Part shown: positions 28,101 to 36,540 of the stretch, piece by piece
How positions within the stretch are numbered: position 1 is the first letter of the stretch
How the letters are laid out: every line of letters begins with the position of its first letter
Source: Ruminiclostridium herbifermentans
GTDB taxonomy: Bacteria; Bacillota; Clostridia; Acetivibrionales; DSM-1351
Direction: 5' to 3'
Assembly: GCF_005473905.2 (NCBI RefSeq)
Contig: NZ_CP061336.1
Coordinates: 1,914,501 to 1,978,500 of the forward strand
Length of the DNA stretch: 64,000 bases
Position numbers and translations under genes: made by a program
Notes under the pieces: model-generated
What the model saw: only the letters and a program-made list of their open reading frames with translations
Database searches by the model: none
Told to the model about the DNA's origin: nothing

Positions 28101-28505
28101 TTATAAAATATTTTCTAAAGAAAACCTTTCTCTTTTTGGTATATGAAGAACATATTGCCTAAGTGCCTTTAGTTCAGCAACTGCTGATGAAAAATCTTCA
28201 CTCTTAATATATTCCATTGTTTTTATAAAAGAATTATCAATATTATCTATTTCGTAGTGATCTAAAAGCATGGCCCAGAAATATCTGGTTTTTTTCCAGC
28301 TTACTTCAAAGTCGGCAAGCTGCTTTTTTGCACTATCCCATTTTTCTTTTGTTACAGAGTTGTAGGTGTCATTTAAGCTGGTATCTAGTTTAATAGATGA
28401 ACATTCTAGATAGTATTGCAAGAACACACCTGAAAGTATAACACTTAACAGTAAACAAACTATAATAATTATTACTTTAACATTATAATATACTGTTTTA
28501 TTCAT
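28101..28505 (-). CDS. DUF4363 family protein
   Basis: 134 residues: one N-terminal membrane segment (about 11-30) and a soluble helical domain with WDSAKKQLADFEVSWKKTR, the pattern of DUF4363. Function unknown. It follows the DUF421 gene by 11 bp on the same strand, an association common in clostridia, so the two proteins probably act together at the membrane. Confidence 0.88.
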   Translation of the reverse strand: MNKTVYYNVKVIIIIVCLLLSVILSGVFLQYYLECSSIKLDTSLNDTYNSVTKEKWDSAKKQLADFEVSWKKTRYFWAMLLDHYEIDNIDNSFIKTMEYIKSEDFSSAVAELKALRQYVLHIPKRERFSLENIL

Positions 28506-28516
28506 TTGTATTTTAC

Positions 28517-29194
28517 CTACTTTCTTTCTTTAGCTTGGCAAAATAATTTTCCTTGGCAGTCAATACTTGCAAATAGTACATCTTTAATTGAATTAATGCC
28601 CATTTTCTTAAGTTCATATTCTAGCGTAGACCTATCATAATCTAAACGCTTCAGGTTTTCTTTTATCAGTTCTCCATCTATTATTAATTCAGTTGCAGGA
28701 GCCTCATATTTTGCGTTTATATTTAAGTCTTCTGGTGTAACACTTCTCTTGGAAGCTTTTGGGACTACACTTAGCTGTCCGTTGGATTCTAATATTGCAA
28801 ACTCAACGTCAGCAATATTGTAAATATCTTTAGTTCTAAGCTGTTCTAACAAATCATTTAACGTATACAATTCTTTTTGAAATACATCTTCATTTATTTT
28901 TCCGGCAGAAATTAGTACACTTGGCTTACCGCATATGATGTCTCTTACTTTTTTGCTCTTCAATGTTATAAAAGATATAGAAATTTGAATTGCCAGCATT
29001 GTTAAAATGGGTATTATTCCATGCAATAAAGGAATGCCTGTGTTTTGCATTGGAACAGATGCCAGGTCAGAAATCATAATTGCTACAGCTAGTTCAAAGG
29101 GCTGTAACTCACCTATTTGCCTTTTTCCCATAATTCTCATGGCAACAATAACAATTGTATAAAGTATTATTGTTCTAATAAAAACTACCAGCAA
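28517..29194 (-). CDS. DUF421 (YetF-like) membrane protein
   Basis: Membrane protein of 225 residues: three N-terminal membrane segments with the family signature MRIMGKRQIGELQPFELAVA, then a soluble domain duplicated in the YetF family. I placed the start at the TTG at 29194, preceded by AAAGAGGT, which gives the usual N-terminus; an upstream GTG at 29275 adds 27 residues but has no ribosome site. It heads the pair with DUF4363. The role of YetF proteins is not settled. Confidence 0.85.
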   Translation of the reverse strand: MLVVFIRTIILYTIVIVAMRIMGKRQIGELQPFELAVAIMISDLASVPMQNTGIPLLHGIIPILTMLAIQISISFITLKSKKVRDIICGKPSVLISAGKINEDVFQKELYTLNDLLEQLRTKDIYNIADVEFAILESNGQLSVVPKASKRSVTPEDLNINAKYEAPATELIIDGELIKENLKRLDYDRSTLEYELKKMGINSIKDVLFASIDCQGKLFCQAKERK

Positions 29195-29454
29195 TATATC
29201 TACCTCTTTCGAAAAAATTATATATCTGATATTATTTAGTATTATGAATAAAATAATACTTGAAAAAAGTAGCACTATTTTAGTATTTATATAATAATTT
29301 CAAAAGATTAATAGAATAAATGCATTCTAAAACTTATTTATTAGTATGGTGGTATAATTAGAAGGTATTAGATTATAAATATCAATTAGATAGAAAATTA
29401 TATTGCTTCAATAATTGAGTTGTAAGAGGTACAATAGTTATTTTGGAGGTTATT

Positions 29455-30072
29455 ATGCAGGTAGTTGTAATTGGGTGTGGTAAAGTTGGATCAAAATTTG
29501 CACATATGTTATCAGAAGAAGGAAATGATGTGGCAATAGTTTCTAATGATTCAGAATCATTTAAGAATCTTAGCCCTGATTTTGACGGGATTAAAGTAAC
29601 GGGAGTTCCAATTGATCAGGATATATTAAAAATGGCAGGTATTGAAACAGCAGATGTGCTTGTTGCGGTAACTGAGGATGACAATATTAACATAATGGTT
29701 TGTCAGGTGGCTAAGGAGATATTCAAAGTTCCGAAGGTAATAGCAAGAATATACAATCCAGCTCGTGAGCATATTTTTCATGAATTTGGACTTGAAACAA
29801 TTTGCCCTACCGATATAACTGTTAATGTTATGAGAGCATCAATGGAATCAGGAAACGATATAAGTTCACATGTAATTGGTAATACGTCTATTGTTTTTAG
29901 ACATGTTAAGCCGGAAAATAGTTATATTGGAAGAAAGATTCAGCACATAAAAGTCAAGGAAGGCATGATTTTTGGTGTGTATAGAGGGGGAGAATTTATA
30001 TTTGCAAATAAAGCAGGGAAAATTTTAGAGGATGATGTTATTGTTATGGCAGATAATGCTAAAAGATATTAG
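29455..30072 (+). CDS. TrkA-type potassium uptake regulator 1
   Basis: Cytoplasmic gating subunit of 205 residues. It has an N-terminal Rossmann fold VVVIGCGKVGSKFA that binds NAD(H) or ATP and a C-terminal TrkA-C domain. It partners membrane TrkH/KtrB channels, none of which is in the window. TTTGGAGG precedes the ATG. Its stop codon TAG forms the first bases of a two-hairpin repeat. A second TrkA-type gene follows at 148 bp. Confidence 0.92.
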   Translation: MQVVVIGCGKVGSKFAHMLSEEGNDVAIVSNDSESFKNLSPDFDGIKVTGVPIDQDILKMAGIETADVLVAVTEDDNINIMVCQVAKEIFKVPKVIARIYNPAREHIFHEFGLETICPTDITVNVMRASMESGNDISSHVIGNTSIVFRHVKPENSYIGRKIQHIKVKEGMIFGVYRGGEFIFANKAGKILEDDVIVMADNAKRY

Positions 30073-30175
30073 CTCGAAAATAAAGTTTGTGCAAACATGG
30101 TGCATTTTCGAGCAGCAAAAACCCGCAAGCGTGTTTTTGAAAGTGTTGGTTGTGCAAACATGGTGCATTTTTTAT
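30072..30175 (+). repeat. two-hairpin interspersed repeat, copy 1
   Basis: Starts inside the stop codon of the preceding gene. GCTCGAAAAT and ATTTTCGAGC form hairpin one (30072-30113). CAAAAACCCGC and GCGTGTTTTTG form hairpin two with an AA loop. Then the segment TTGTGCAAACATGGTGC, already present in loop one, is repeated. Hairpin two with its T-run may end the first transcript. Related copies are at 46844 and 61054. Confidence 0.8.
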
Positions 30176-30219
30176 AGTTATTTATTTTTTGTTGTCTAAT
30201 GTAAGTGTGGGAGGTTAAT

Positions 30220-30876
30220 ATGAATATTGTAATTGTTGGTGGTGGAAAGGTAGGTTACTATTTAGCTAAGACTCTTCAACATTATAAACATAAAATAGCT
30301 TTAATTGAAAGAAAAAGAGATTTGTGTGAAAAAATTGCAAATGAACTGAGGATAGCTGTTGTCAATGGTGATGGCACAAATATTGAGCATTTGACTGAGG
30401 GTCTAGTTAATGAATCAGATACTTTTATTGCTGTTACAGGAAAAGATGAAGACAATCTTATTGCCTGCCAGCTTGCAAAAAGAAATTTTGGAGTAAGAAG
30501 GACAATAGCAAGGGTTAATAATCCAAAGAATATAGAAATTTTTGAAAAGCTAGGTGTAGATATTGCTTTAAGTAGTACTTCAGTTATTGCGGATTTAATT
30601 GAGCAAGAGGTTGATTTCATGGGAATGAAGACTCTTATGAAACTTAAGGGTGGTAAGGTGGCACTAAGTGAAATAAATATTACTGAATCATCGCCAGTCG
30701 TAAATAAATCCTTAAAGGAGATATCAATTCCAAAGGACTGTGTATTGATTTCCGTAATTAGGGGAGAATCTGTACTTATTCCTAAGGGCGATACTGTTTT
30801 ATTAGATGGGGATTTCATTATTACAGCATCATCACTAGCTGACCAACAGGAATTAAAAGAATTCTTTATTGGATAA
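30220..30876 (+). CDS. TrkA-type potassium uptake regulator 2
   Basis: 219 residues with Rossmann motif IVIVGGGKVGYYLA, the acidic ribose-binding residue in ALIERKRD, and a TrkA-C domain after residue 140. Same architecture as the preceding gene but clearly divergent, so not a recent duplicate. Such two-gene pairs are common in clostridia. Start at 30220 behind GGGAGGTTAAT. Predicted to regulate K uptake with a channel encoded elsewhere. Confidence 0.92.
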   Translation: MNIVIVGGGKVGYYLAKTLQHYKHKIALIERKRDLCEKIANELRIAVVNGDGTNIEHLTEGLVNESDTFIAVTGKDEDNLIACQLAKRNFGVRRTIARVNNPKNIEIFEKLGVDIALSSTSVIADLIEQEVDFMGMKTLMKLKGGKVALSEINITESSPVVNKSLKEISIPKDCVLISVIRGESVLIPKGDTVLLDGDFIITASSLADQQELKEFFIG

Positions 30877-30944
30877 TAAAGTTAAACAAAAATAATTATA
30901 GTTGCAATGACATTATTTTTTGTGGTAGAATTGTTCAAAGAATA

Positions 30945-31202
30945 TTTAAAGCGATGATTAATTCTTAGTAGCTGTCTGCAGTTATTTTTAGAGAGCAATC
31001 TGGTTGGTGAAAAGATTGAAATACGCAGAAATGGTGAATTACAAATTATGAGCGGCTTTTGCCGGGTATGCCCGTTATAGCTTTTTGAGACATCTTTTTA
31101 ATTATATTAGCAGCATTTGCTTTATGACAATAATAGGTGTGAATTAAGGTGGTACCACGAGCTCTTCGTCCTTATATAAGGACAAAGGGCTTTTATTTTT
31201 GC
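30945..31202 (+). promoter_or_regulatory. T-box leader of tyrS
   Basis: Contains the T-box core AAGGTGGTACCACG (31146-31159), stem I elements AGAGAGCAATCTGGTTGGTG and CCCGTTATAGC, and a terminator GTCCTTATATAAGGAC within AGCTCTTC...AAAGGGCT followed by TTTTATTTTTG. A TAC triplet in GAATTACAAA fits a Tyr specifier. Uncharged tRNA-Tyr should stabilise the antiterminator and switch on tyrS. Confidence 0.92.
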
Positions 31203-31309
31203 AGAAAATATTTCAATCCAACTTGGATTTTATACGCAATAATGAGAATCAAGTTAACGAAAATAGGAGTTCAGATTTATTATTATTAGATTAAGAGGAG
31301 TGGTATGTA

Positions 31310-32539
31310 ATGAAAAATGTTTTTGATGTTTTACAGGAGAGAGGTTTTATTGCTCAGACAACTCATGAAGAAGAAATTAAAAAGTTATTAGGGGAAAAGA
31401 AGGTTACTTTTTATATTGGGTTTGATCCTACTGCTGATAGTTTACATGTTGGGCATTTTCTGCAATTAATGGTTATGGCTCATATGCAGCAGCATGGTCA
31501 CAGACCAATCGCGCTTATAGGCGGCGGAACTGCAATGGTTGGAGACCCAACAGGTAAAAATGATATGAGAAAAATGATGACAAAGGAAATTATCGAGCAT
31601 AATTCCAACTGCTTTAAAACTCAAATTTCAAAATTCATTGATTTTTCAGATGATAAGGCAATTATGGTTGATAATTCTGATTGGCTCTTAGATTTGAACT
31701 ATGTTGAATTTTTAAGAGATGTTGGAGTTCATTTTTCTGTTAATAGAATGCTTACTGCTGAATGCTTTAAAAGCAGAATGGAAAGAGGTTTAACATTTTT
31801 AGAATTTAATTACATGTTAATGCAAAGCTATGATTTTCTAGTATTAAATCAAAAATACGATTGTCAAATGCAATTGGGCGGTGACGATCAATGGTCTAAT
31901 ATTCTAGGAGGACTTGAACTTGTCAGAAAGCGTGAATCAAAGAGCGTTTACGGTATGACATTTACTCTTCTCACTACAAGTGAGGGTAAAAAGATGGGAA
32001 AAACTGAGGGAGGAGCTATTTGGCTTGATCCTCAAAAAACAAGTCCATATGAATTTTACCAGTACTGGAGAAATGTTAGTGATAGCGATGTTGAAAGATG
32101 CTTGGCTTTGTTAACTTTTTTACCAATGGAAGAGGTAAAAAGATTAGGTGCGCTTAAGGATGCACAAATAAATGAAGCAAAAGCTGTGCTTGCTTTTGAA
32201 GTTACAAAAATTGTTCATGGTGAAGAAGAGGCATTAAAAGCAAAAGAGGCTGCTGAAGCAATTTTCGGAGGAAAAGGAAAATCAGATAACATTCCATCAT
32301 TTGAAATTAGTTCAGCAGAACTTGAAGCAGGAATTAAAATAGTTGATTTATTAGTAATGGCTGGCTTAACACCTTCAAAGAGTGAAGCACGCAGAGCTGT
32401 ACAGCAGGGTGGGGTTTCTCTAAATGAAAATAAGGTGAATAGCATTGATTACGTTGTAGGAAAAGATGATTTGGTTGATGACCAAATGATGCTGCAAAGA
32501 GGTAAAAAGAACTTTATAAGAATTAAAATAAACAGTTAA
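31310..32539 (+). CDS. tyrS: tyrosyl-tRNA synthetase
   Basis: Class I synthetase of 409 residues that charges tRNA-Tyr. HIGH-type motif HVGHFLQL (residues 47-54), KMSKS-type motif KKMGKTEGG and a C-terminal S4 RNA-binding domain ([18 protein letters not shown]). Tyrosine pocket residues sit in [10 protein letters not shown] and [14 protein letters not shown] with AGAGGAG. Controlled by the upstream T-box. Confidence 0.97.
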   Translation: MKNVFDVLQERGFIAQTTHEEEIKKLLGEKKVTFYIGFDPTADSLHVGHFLQLMVMAHMQQHGHRPIALIGGGTAMVGDPTGKNDMRKMMTKEIIEHNSNCFKTQISKFIDFSDDKAIMVDNSDWLLDLNYVEFLRDVGVHFSVNRMLTAECFKSRMERGLTFLEFNYMLMQSYDFLVLNQKYDCQMQLGGDDQWSNILGGLELVRKRESKSVYGMTFTLLTTSEGKKMGKTEGGAIWLDPQKTSPYEFYQYWRNVSDSDVERCLALLTFLPMEEVKRLGALKDAQINEAKAVLAFEVTKIVHGEEEALKAKEAAEAIFGGKGKSDNIPSFEISSAELEAGIKIVDLLVMAGLTPSKSEARRAVQQGGVSLNENKVNSIDYVVGKDDLVDDQMMLQRGKKNFIRIKINS

Positions 32540-32864
32540 ATTAATCATTGAAATTAAGTATCTTAAATCAAATATCTAACGTAAGTTCTATAGGTGTGGG
32601 AGAATCTCCTGCACCTTTAATTTTCTATTTTGACGTTTTGGTTCTATTTGAAATTAAATGAAAAATTAGTGATTATTATCTTAAAAACATCGTGTCAATA
32701 CAAAGTTGAGTGCTGCACAATTTTTCTACCATTCATTGTCTACTAATTCAAAGGTTTTATAGAATAAAATTTAAACAATTTGAAACAATATTATAGAACT
32801 TGGATTTAAATATAGATAAAAAACTATATTTAGTTCGAGTATTAATATTATGGGGAGGATTATT
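32540..32864 (+). other. gap with tyrS terminator
   Basis: At 32592-32616 AGGTGTGGGAG and CTCCTGCACCT form an 11-bp stem with two wobble pairs, followed by TTAATTTT, a terminator for tyrS. The rest is AT-rich; the promoter of the coat genes should lie here but I see no clear match. Confidence 0.7.
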
Positions 32865-33059
32865 ATGCCACTTACAAGTAAAGAACTTATGCTAATACAA
32901 GATAATATTAGCATGTGTGAAAGTAACATAAAATATTTGCAAGGTTGTGCTCAGCTTGCAACTGACAGTCAGGTAAAAAGTCTCTGCAATCAATTAGCAA
33001 GCGAGGAAAAGAACGATCTACAAATTCTTATGAAGCATATAAATACTGCTGGACAATAA
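32865..33059 (+). CDS. small CotF-related spore coat-like protein
   Basis: 64 residues, all helical, LTSKELMLIQDNISMCESNI, with pattern close to the N-terminal part of clostridial CotF-type coat proteins. Start at 32865 behind GGGGAGGATT. It precedes a coat F family gene by 18 bp, and both likely come from one sporulation transcript. Two cysteines (residues 17 and 27) could crosslink in the coat; that is inference. Confidence 0.75.
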   Translation: MPLTSKELMLIQDNISMCESNIKYLQGCAQLATDSQVKSLCNQLASEEKNDLQILMKHINTAGQ

Positions 33060-33077
33060 TATATAGGAGGCGATATT

Positions 33078-33347
33078 TTGGCAAATTTATCAGATAAAGA
33101 AATAATGTCATCAATTTTAAATGAAAAAAAATTAGCTGCTTCTGCTTTAACAACTTTGGTACTTGAAAGTTCATGTCCAACATTAAGAAATGATGTTCAG
33201 AGCATTTTGACAAAGACCTTTAATGGTCAAAAGCAAGTTTTTGATATGATGTCACAAAAAGGTTGGTATCCTGTTGAAAATGCTAATCAACAAGAAATTA
33301 CAATGGCACAGCAAAAGGTAAAAAATATCCAATCACAAATACTGTAA
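33078..33347 (+). CDS. CotF family spore coat protein
   Basis: 89 residues from a TTG start behind ATAGGAGGCGAT. It matches the Coat_F ferritin-like helical domain: LSDKEIMSSILNEKKLAAS, then TLRNDVQSILTKTFNGQKQV and the end segment GWYPVENANQQEI. Proteins of this type are packed in the spore coat or inner spore layers. Cotranscribed with the preceding small gene and ended by a long hairpin. Confidence 0.88.
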   Translation: MANLSDKEIMSSILNEKKLAASALTTLVLESSCPTLRNDVQSILTKTFNGQKQVFDMMSQKGWYPVENANQQEITMAQQKVKNIQSQIL

Positions 33348-33362
33348 AGTAATAATACAATG

Positions 33363-33432
33363 GGCAGTTTTGACAATATACATACAATTTAAATGGACAA
33401 GTTGTATGTATGCGTTCAAACTGCCTTTATTA
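33363..33432 (+). terminator. long-stem terminator after coat genes
   Basis: GGCAGTTTTGA pairs with TTCAAACTGCC, and inside it ATACATACAA pairs with TTGTATGTAT. TTTATTAT follows. Confidence 0.8.
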
Positions 33433-33485
33433 TACATAACATAAACAGGTTTTTCATGCACCTTGCAGGTTAATGTGGTTTACTG

Positions 33486-33513
33486 GTACTTCCGTACAAA
33501 CTTATCTAAAAGG
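33486..33513 (+). repeat. 28-bp dispersed repeat, copy 1
   Basis: Starts GTACTTCCGTACAAACTT and continues ATCTAAAAGG. It differs from 46752-46779 at two positions and has the same orientation. The first 12 bases form an imperfect palindrome around GTAC. Confidence 0.7.
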
Positions 33514-33684
33514 CTACTCCCAAGATATTTGTAGAATTTGTTTTGGCTCATTATAGTTAATTATACCGCTTTACCACATTCAGCATCCATGCTTAATTGT
33601 AACGAGGGGCTGTTGAAAAACAACTCTTTAAATAAGTAATATATATCAAACTGCTTAAATAGTACTCCCGTGCTGCTTGCTCAC

Positions 33685-33839
33685 GAAATTGACGCTGAAA
33701 TAATTGTGGTGAATAACAACTACTTCCGCCGACCGTATTACCAAGGCATCCTGTCTCGGGTTAATACTCACAGCTACTTTACTTCCGCTGTATCGGCTAC
33801 AATACTTGTTTTTCACCTATTATTTCTAGCATCAATTTC
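33685..33839 (-). repeat. fold-back repeat, copy B
   Basis: A 155-bp element with terminal inverted repeats GAAATTGACGCTGAAATAAT and, on the other strand, GAAATTGATGCTAGAAATAAT. Inverted relative to the copy at 27658-27810. Both copies keep an open frame of about 57 codons with similar text (IDAEII...ILS.VNTHS), but neither has a start or ribosome site. Confidence 0.7.
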
Positions 33840-34385
33840 TAACCGAGCTTAGCTATTAGATATATATTACACTCGCAAAAAAGATACCAGTATACATGTT
33901 TTACAACAGACCATAGTAGAACTAACTATTCTTCACCAACTAATTAAAACAAATATCATAAACCAGCATCCCATTTATTTGATTTGTACTTTTGTATATT
34001 ACTTCTTCCTAATTACTGATAAATTATAGCGTAGTAACACTTTATAAATATAAGCATAAAATAGTATTGCAGGGATACGTAAATAAATTTCATTATATAA
34101 TAAAAAGACTGCTAATGATTTTTATTTTATGACTATTTAGCAATTGACACACGACGTCCATACTGCATTGAAAGCCAGAATATATATCAAGTAATTTAAT
34201 GATAAATTCTAGAAAATATAGTCTGATAGTTTTTTACATATATTTGAACTGTCAGATGAAGATATTAGGAATTTGTAAATGACTGTTAATGGCTATATAT
34301 GATTTAACAATCATAGTACTATAAGGAGGGAATCACGTGTATTTAAACATATTAAAAATGTCCCAATGTGACGGAGGTGTGTTAT

Positions 34386-34745
34386 ATGAGCAAAATAATA
34401 GTCACGGGAGGTAAAAAATTAAAAGGTGAGATTAGAATTGAAGGGGCAAAAAATTCAGTCTTACCAATATTAGCTGCTACAATCTTAAATGGGGATGAAA
34501 ATATTATTAAAAACTGTCCAATGTTTAAGGACGTAGAAGTTATTTTAGATATTCTAAGAAGGTTAGGATGTAAAGTAAAAGTAGAAGATAATACAGCCAT
34601 AATAGATTCGACTACAATATCTTCTACTATTGTTCCTGAAAATCTTGCAACAGAAATGAGGTCTTCAATAATTTTAATGGGACCACTACTTGCAAGAGAA
34701 GGAAAAGTAACTATAAGCTATCCAGGTGAATGTGTTATAGTATGA
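34386..34745 (+). pseudogene. murA: murA 5' piece (UDP-GlcNAc enolpyruvyl transferase, N-terminal part)
   Basis: Encodes the first 119 residues, from KIIVTGGKKLKGEIRIEGAK with the substrate-binding Lys-Asn (GAKNSVLP) through EMRSSIILMGPLLAREGKV to YPGECVIV and a stop. MurA makes the first committed step of peptidoglycan synthesis and is normally about 418 residues. The rest is found at 47085-48014. Start ATG behind GGAGGTG is good, and the frame is undamaged up to the break at the catalytic PGGC motif, where GGC reads GEC. Either half of a split protein or a broken gene; a second murA elsewhere would be needed in the latter case. Confidence 0.85.
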
Positions 34746-34748
34746 ATA

Positions 34749-35165
34749 CTAAACAATTGCTTTCAGCTTATTTAATTCTAATTTCATTTTTCTGAATTCT
34801 AATGCTTTTCTTATTTTATTAATAAATACAAGTTTATCTGTCTGAGTAAGTGGTTTTTTGATAAAATCAAAAATGTCATAAGCAAATGCTTTTTCGTAAA
34901 CCTCTTTTTCAGCACTTGAAGCTAAAATAATTGGGATTTCTCTGTACAAATCGGTTTTAGAAAACAGTTCCAAAAATCCAAATCCATCTAGAACAGGCAT
35001 TTCTAAGTCTAAAATAATAATATCAATATTTCTGCTTTCAAGCAAATCTAGAGCTTCTTTTCCATTAAGTGCAGATACAAAATTGACGTGCTCTCTATAG
35101 AGATAGTTTCTGAGAATAGCATTATCCAAAGCGTTATCATCAGTTACAAGAATTGTACTAACCAT
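34749..35165 (-). CDS. single-domain receiver protein
   Basis: 138 residues: one CheY-like receiver with acidic pair TDDN, phospho-acceptor Asp in IIILDLEMPVLDGFG and Lys in FIKKPLTQTD, ending in a helix RKMKLELNKLKAIV. Start ATG at 35165 behind GAAGGAG. The stop lies 3 bp from the stop of the convergent murA piece. The C-terminal helix looks like the beginning of a linker to an output domain, so truncation at the same breakpoint that cut murA is possible; free-standing receivers of this size also exist. Confidence 0.85.
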   Translation of the reverse strand: MVSTILVTDDNALDNAILRNYLYREHVNFVSALNGKEALDLLESRNIDIIILDLEMPVLDGFGFLELFSKTDLYREIPIILASSAEKEVYEKAFAYDIFDFIKKPLTQTDKLVFINKIRKALEFRKMKLELNKLKAIV

Positions 35166-35923
35166 ATTTAACTCCTTCAAAAATATTATAATACCTAGAT
35201 TAAAATTGAAACTTCCAATATGTAAAAATATTGAAAAATTTCGTTATAATCTGGGGGCATAAGCGAGGCGAGAAAAATTCTCACTTCTTTAAAATTTAAT
35301 CGGGTATTCGCCACTTATAAAAGTGGGTGACATTTCCTTACCTCGTTATATTTAAATATTCTATAAAAAGTAGCAAGAACCTTCTTAATTATTTAAAAAA
35401 ATTTAAAGAATTTTTTAGAAAAATATGTACATAGTATACAAAGTTTATTTTTAATGAAGATTTAGCTAATGGTTATAGGCCTACAACTTTAATACAAAGA
35501 TTAATTTTGATTTAACATTACATAAGAAAAATATTATGATATAATACTTAAGATAAAAGTCATAGAGTAGCACCTCTTATTACTAATTTGCATTTAAAAT
35601 TACCCATTTGTGAGGATGGAGCAAAGCTTCGCAAATGTTGTCCGAATACTAATCTTCCACGCACACTTTCGGTACATAAATAAAACCATTGTGGAAGTTA
35701 CGCAGTATTTGAACAATCCATAAAAAGCTAATAGCAGCTTTTTGATATGAGAAGAGAATGATGAATGCACGTAATGTAAACTTCGCATTTTTCAAGCTAT
35801 GAATCGCTGTATATACAGCACACTGCTCAAGCGGTGATAAAAATATTCAAATCAGTATTTTAGAATATTGTTTCTATATTTTAAATACAAAATAGTATTA
35901 TTAGAAAGTAGGATCAAATAGCT
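35166..35923. other. 758-bp gap with repeat fragments
   Basis: Contains the repeat at 35228-35350. A hairpin CTTCCAC/GTGGAAG lies near 35656-35696, and AAACTTCGCA at 35789-35798 matches the ends of the repeat at 42412. A 62-codon minus-strand ORF is without ribosome site. The promoter of the sigma factor gene should be at the right end but none is obvious. Confidence 0.45.
35228..35350 (-). repeat. structured repeat, copy 1
   Basis: On the minus strand it reads AACGAGG...CCACTTTTATAAGTGGCGAATAC. The 20-bp core ACTTTTATAAGTGGCGAATAC matches 49333-49353 with two differences, and weaker similarity extends on both sides. CGAGG/CCTCG at its ends and two internal stems suggest a folded RNA or a mobile fold-back element. 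Confidence 0.45.
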
Positions 35924-36520
35924 ATGAAACTTGAAAACGAAAAACTTCTTTTAAAGAAGGCGCGGGATGGGAATGTTCAAGCATTTGAGGAACTTACCAG
36001 CACTTATTATATAAAGGTATACAATATTTGTTATAGAATGTTGAATAATTCTGAGGATGCAAGTGAGCAGGCGCAAGAAGCGTTTATAAAAGCATTTAGA
36101 TATATTAAAGACTTTCAAGGCAATTGCTCTGTTTCTACATGGTTATATCGCATAGCAACTAATGTGTGTCTTGATTTTTTGAGAAAGAATAAATATAAGA
36201 AAGATATTTCACTTGAGCAAAAAACCTTTGAGGATCTTAAGGTAGAAGATAGGTTGATTTCAAAAAGCCCAGGACCTGAAAAATTGGCAGAAATTAATGC
36301 TCAAAGGAAAGCTATAAATGATGCACTTTCTACAATGAGTGAAAAAAACAGACTAATAATTGTACTTAGGGATTTAAATGGATTTAGCTATGAAGAAATA
36401 GCTGATATTATTCAGGCGCCTGTTGGAACAGTTAAATCAAGAATTAGCAGGGCAAGAGCTGAATTAAGAGATTTATTGTGCAAAGATAAGGAACATTTAT
36501 TTACTGATTACGTCAAATAA
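35924..36520 (+). CDS. ECF sigma factor, SigW-like
   Basis: RNA polymerase sigma subunit of 198 residues with region 2 (EELTSTYYIKVYNICYRML and WLYRIATNVCLDFLRK) and region 4 (VLRDLNGFSYEEIADII and GTVKSRISRARAEL) and nothing else, the ECF layout. SD AAGTAGGAT is modest. It is followed 20 bp later by a membrane anti-sigma protein. Likely a cell-envelope stress regulon; target promoters unknown. Confidence 0.93.
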   Translation: MKLENEKLLLKKARDGNVQAFEELTSTYYIKVYNICYRMLNNSEDASEQAQEAFIKAFRYIKDFQGNCSVSTWLYRIATNVCLDFLRKNKYKKDISLEQKTFEDLKVEDRLISKSPGPEKLAEINAQRKAINDALSTMSEKNRLIIVLRDLNGFSYEEIADIIQAPVGTVKSRISRARAELRDLLCKDKEHLFTDYVK

Positions 36521-36540
36521 TATTGAAGGGAGGGATAACA

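Larger units (their letters stand above)
33433..34385. other. 953-bp gap of repeat DNA before the murA 5' piece
   Basis: No supported gene. It holds a 28-bp repeat at 33486-33513 and an insertion-sequence-like end GGGGCTGTTGAAAAAC at 33606. It also holds the fold-back repeat at 33685-33839 and, at 33856-33884 read on the minus strand, a match to the flank of the repeat fragment at 44205. A 60-codon ORF in the fold-back repeat is not believed. The last 60 bp carry GGAGG sites upstream of murA. Confidence 0.55.

Noticed and set aside
33670-33852. 60-codon ORF on the plus strand
   Set aside because: Lies across the fold-back repeat, has no ribosome site and begins in flanking DNA; the related copy at 27658 has no start codon.
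35600-35788. 62-codon minus-strand ORF
   Set aside because: No ribosome site, spans an inverted repeat and repeat fragments.
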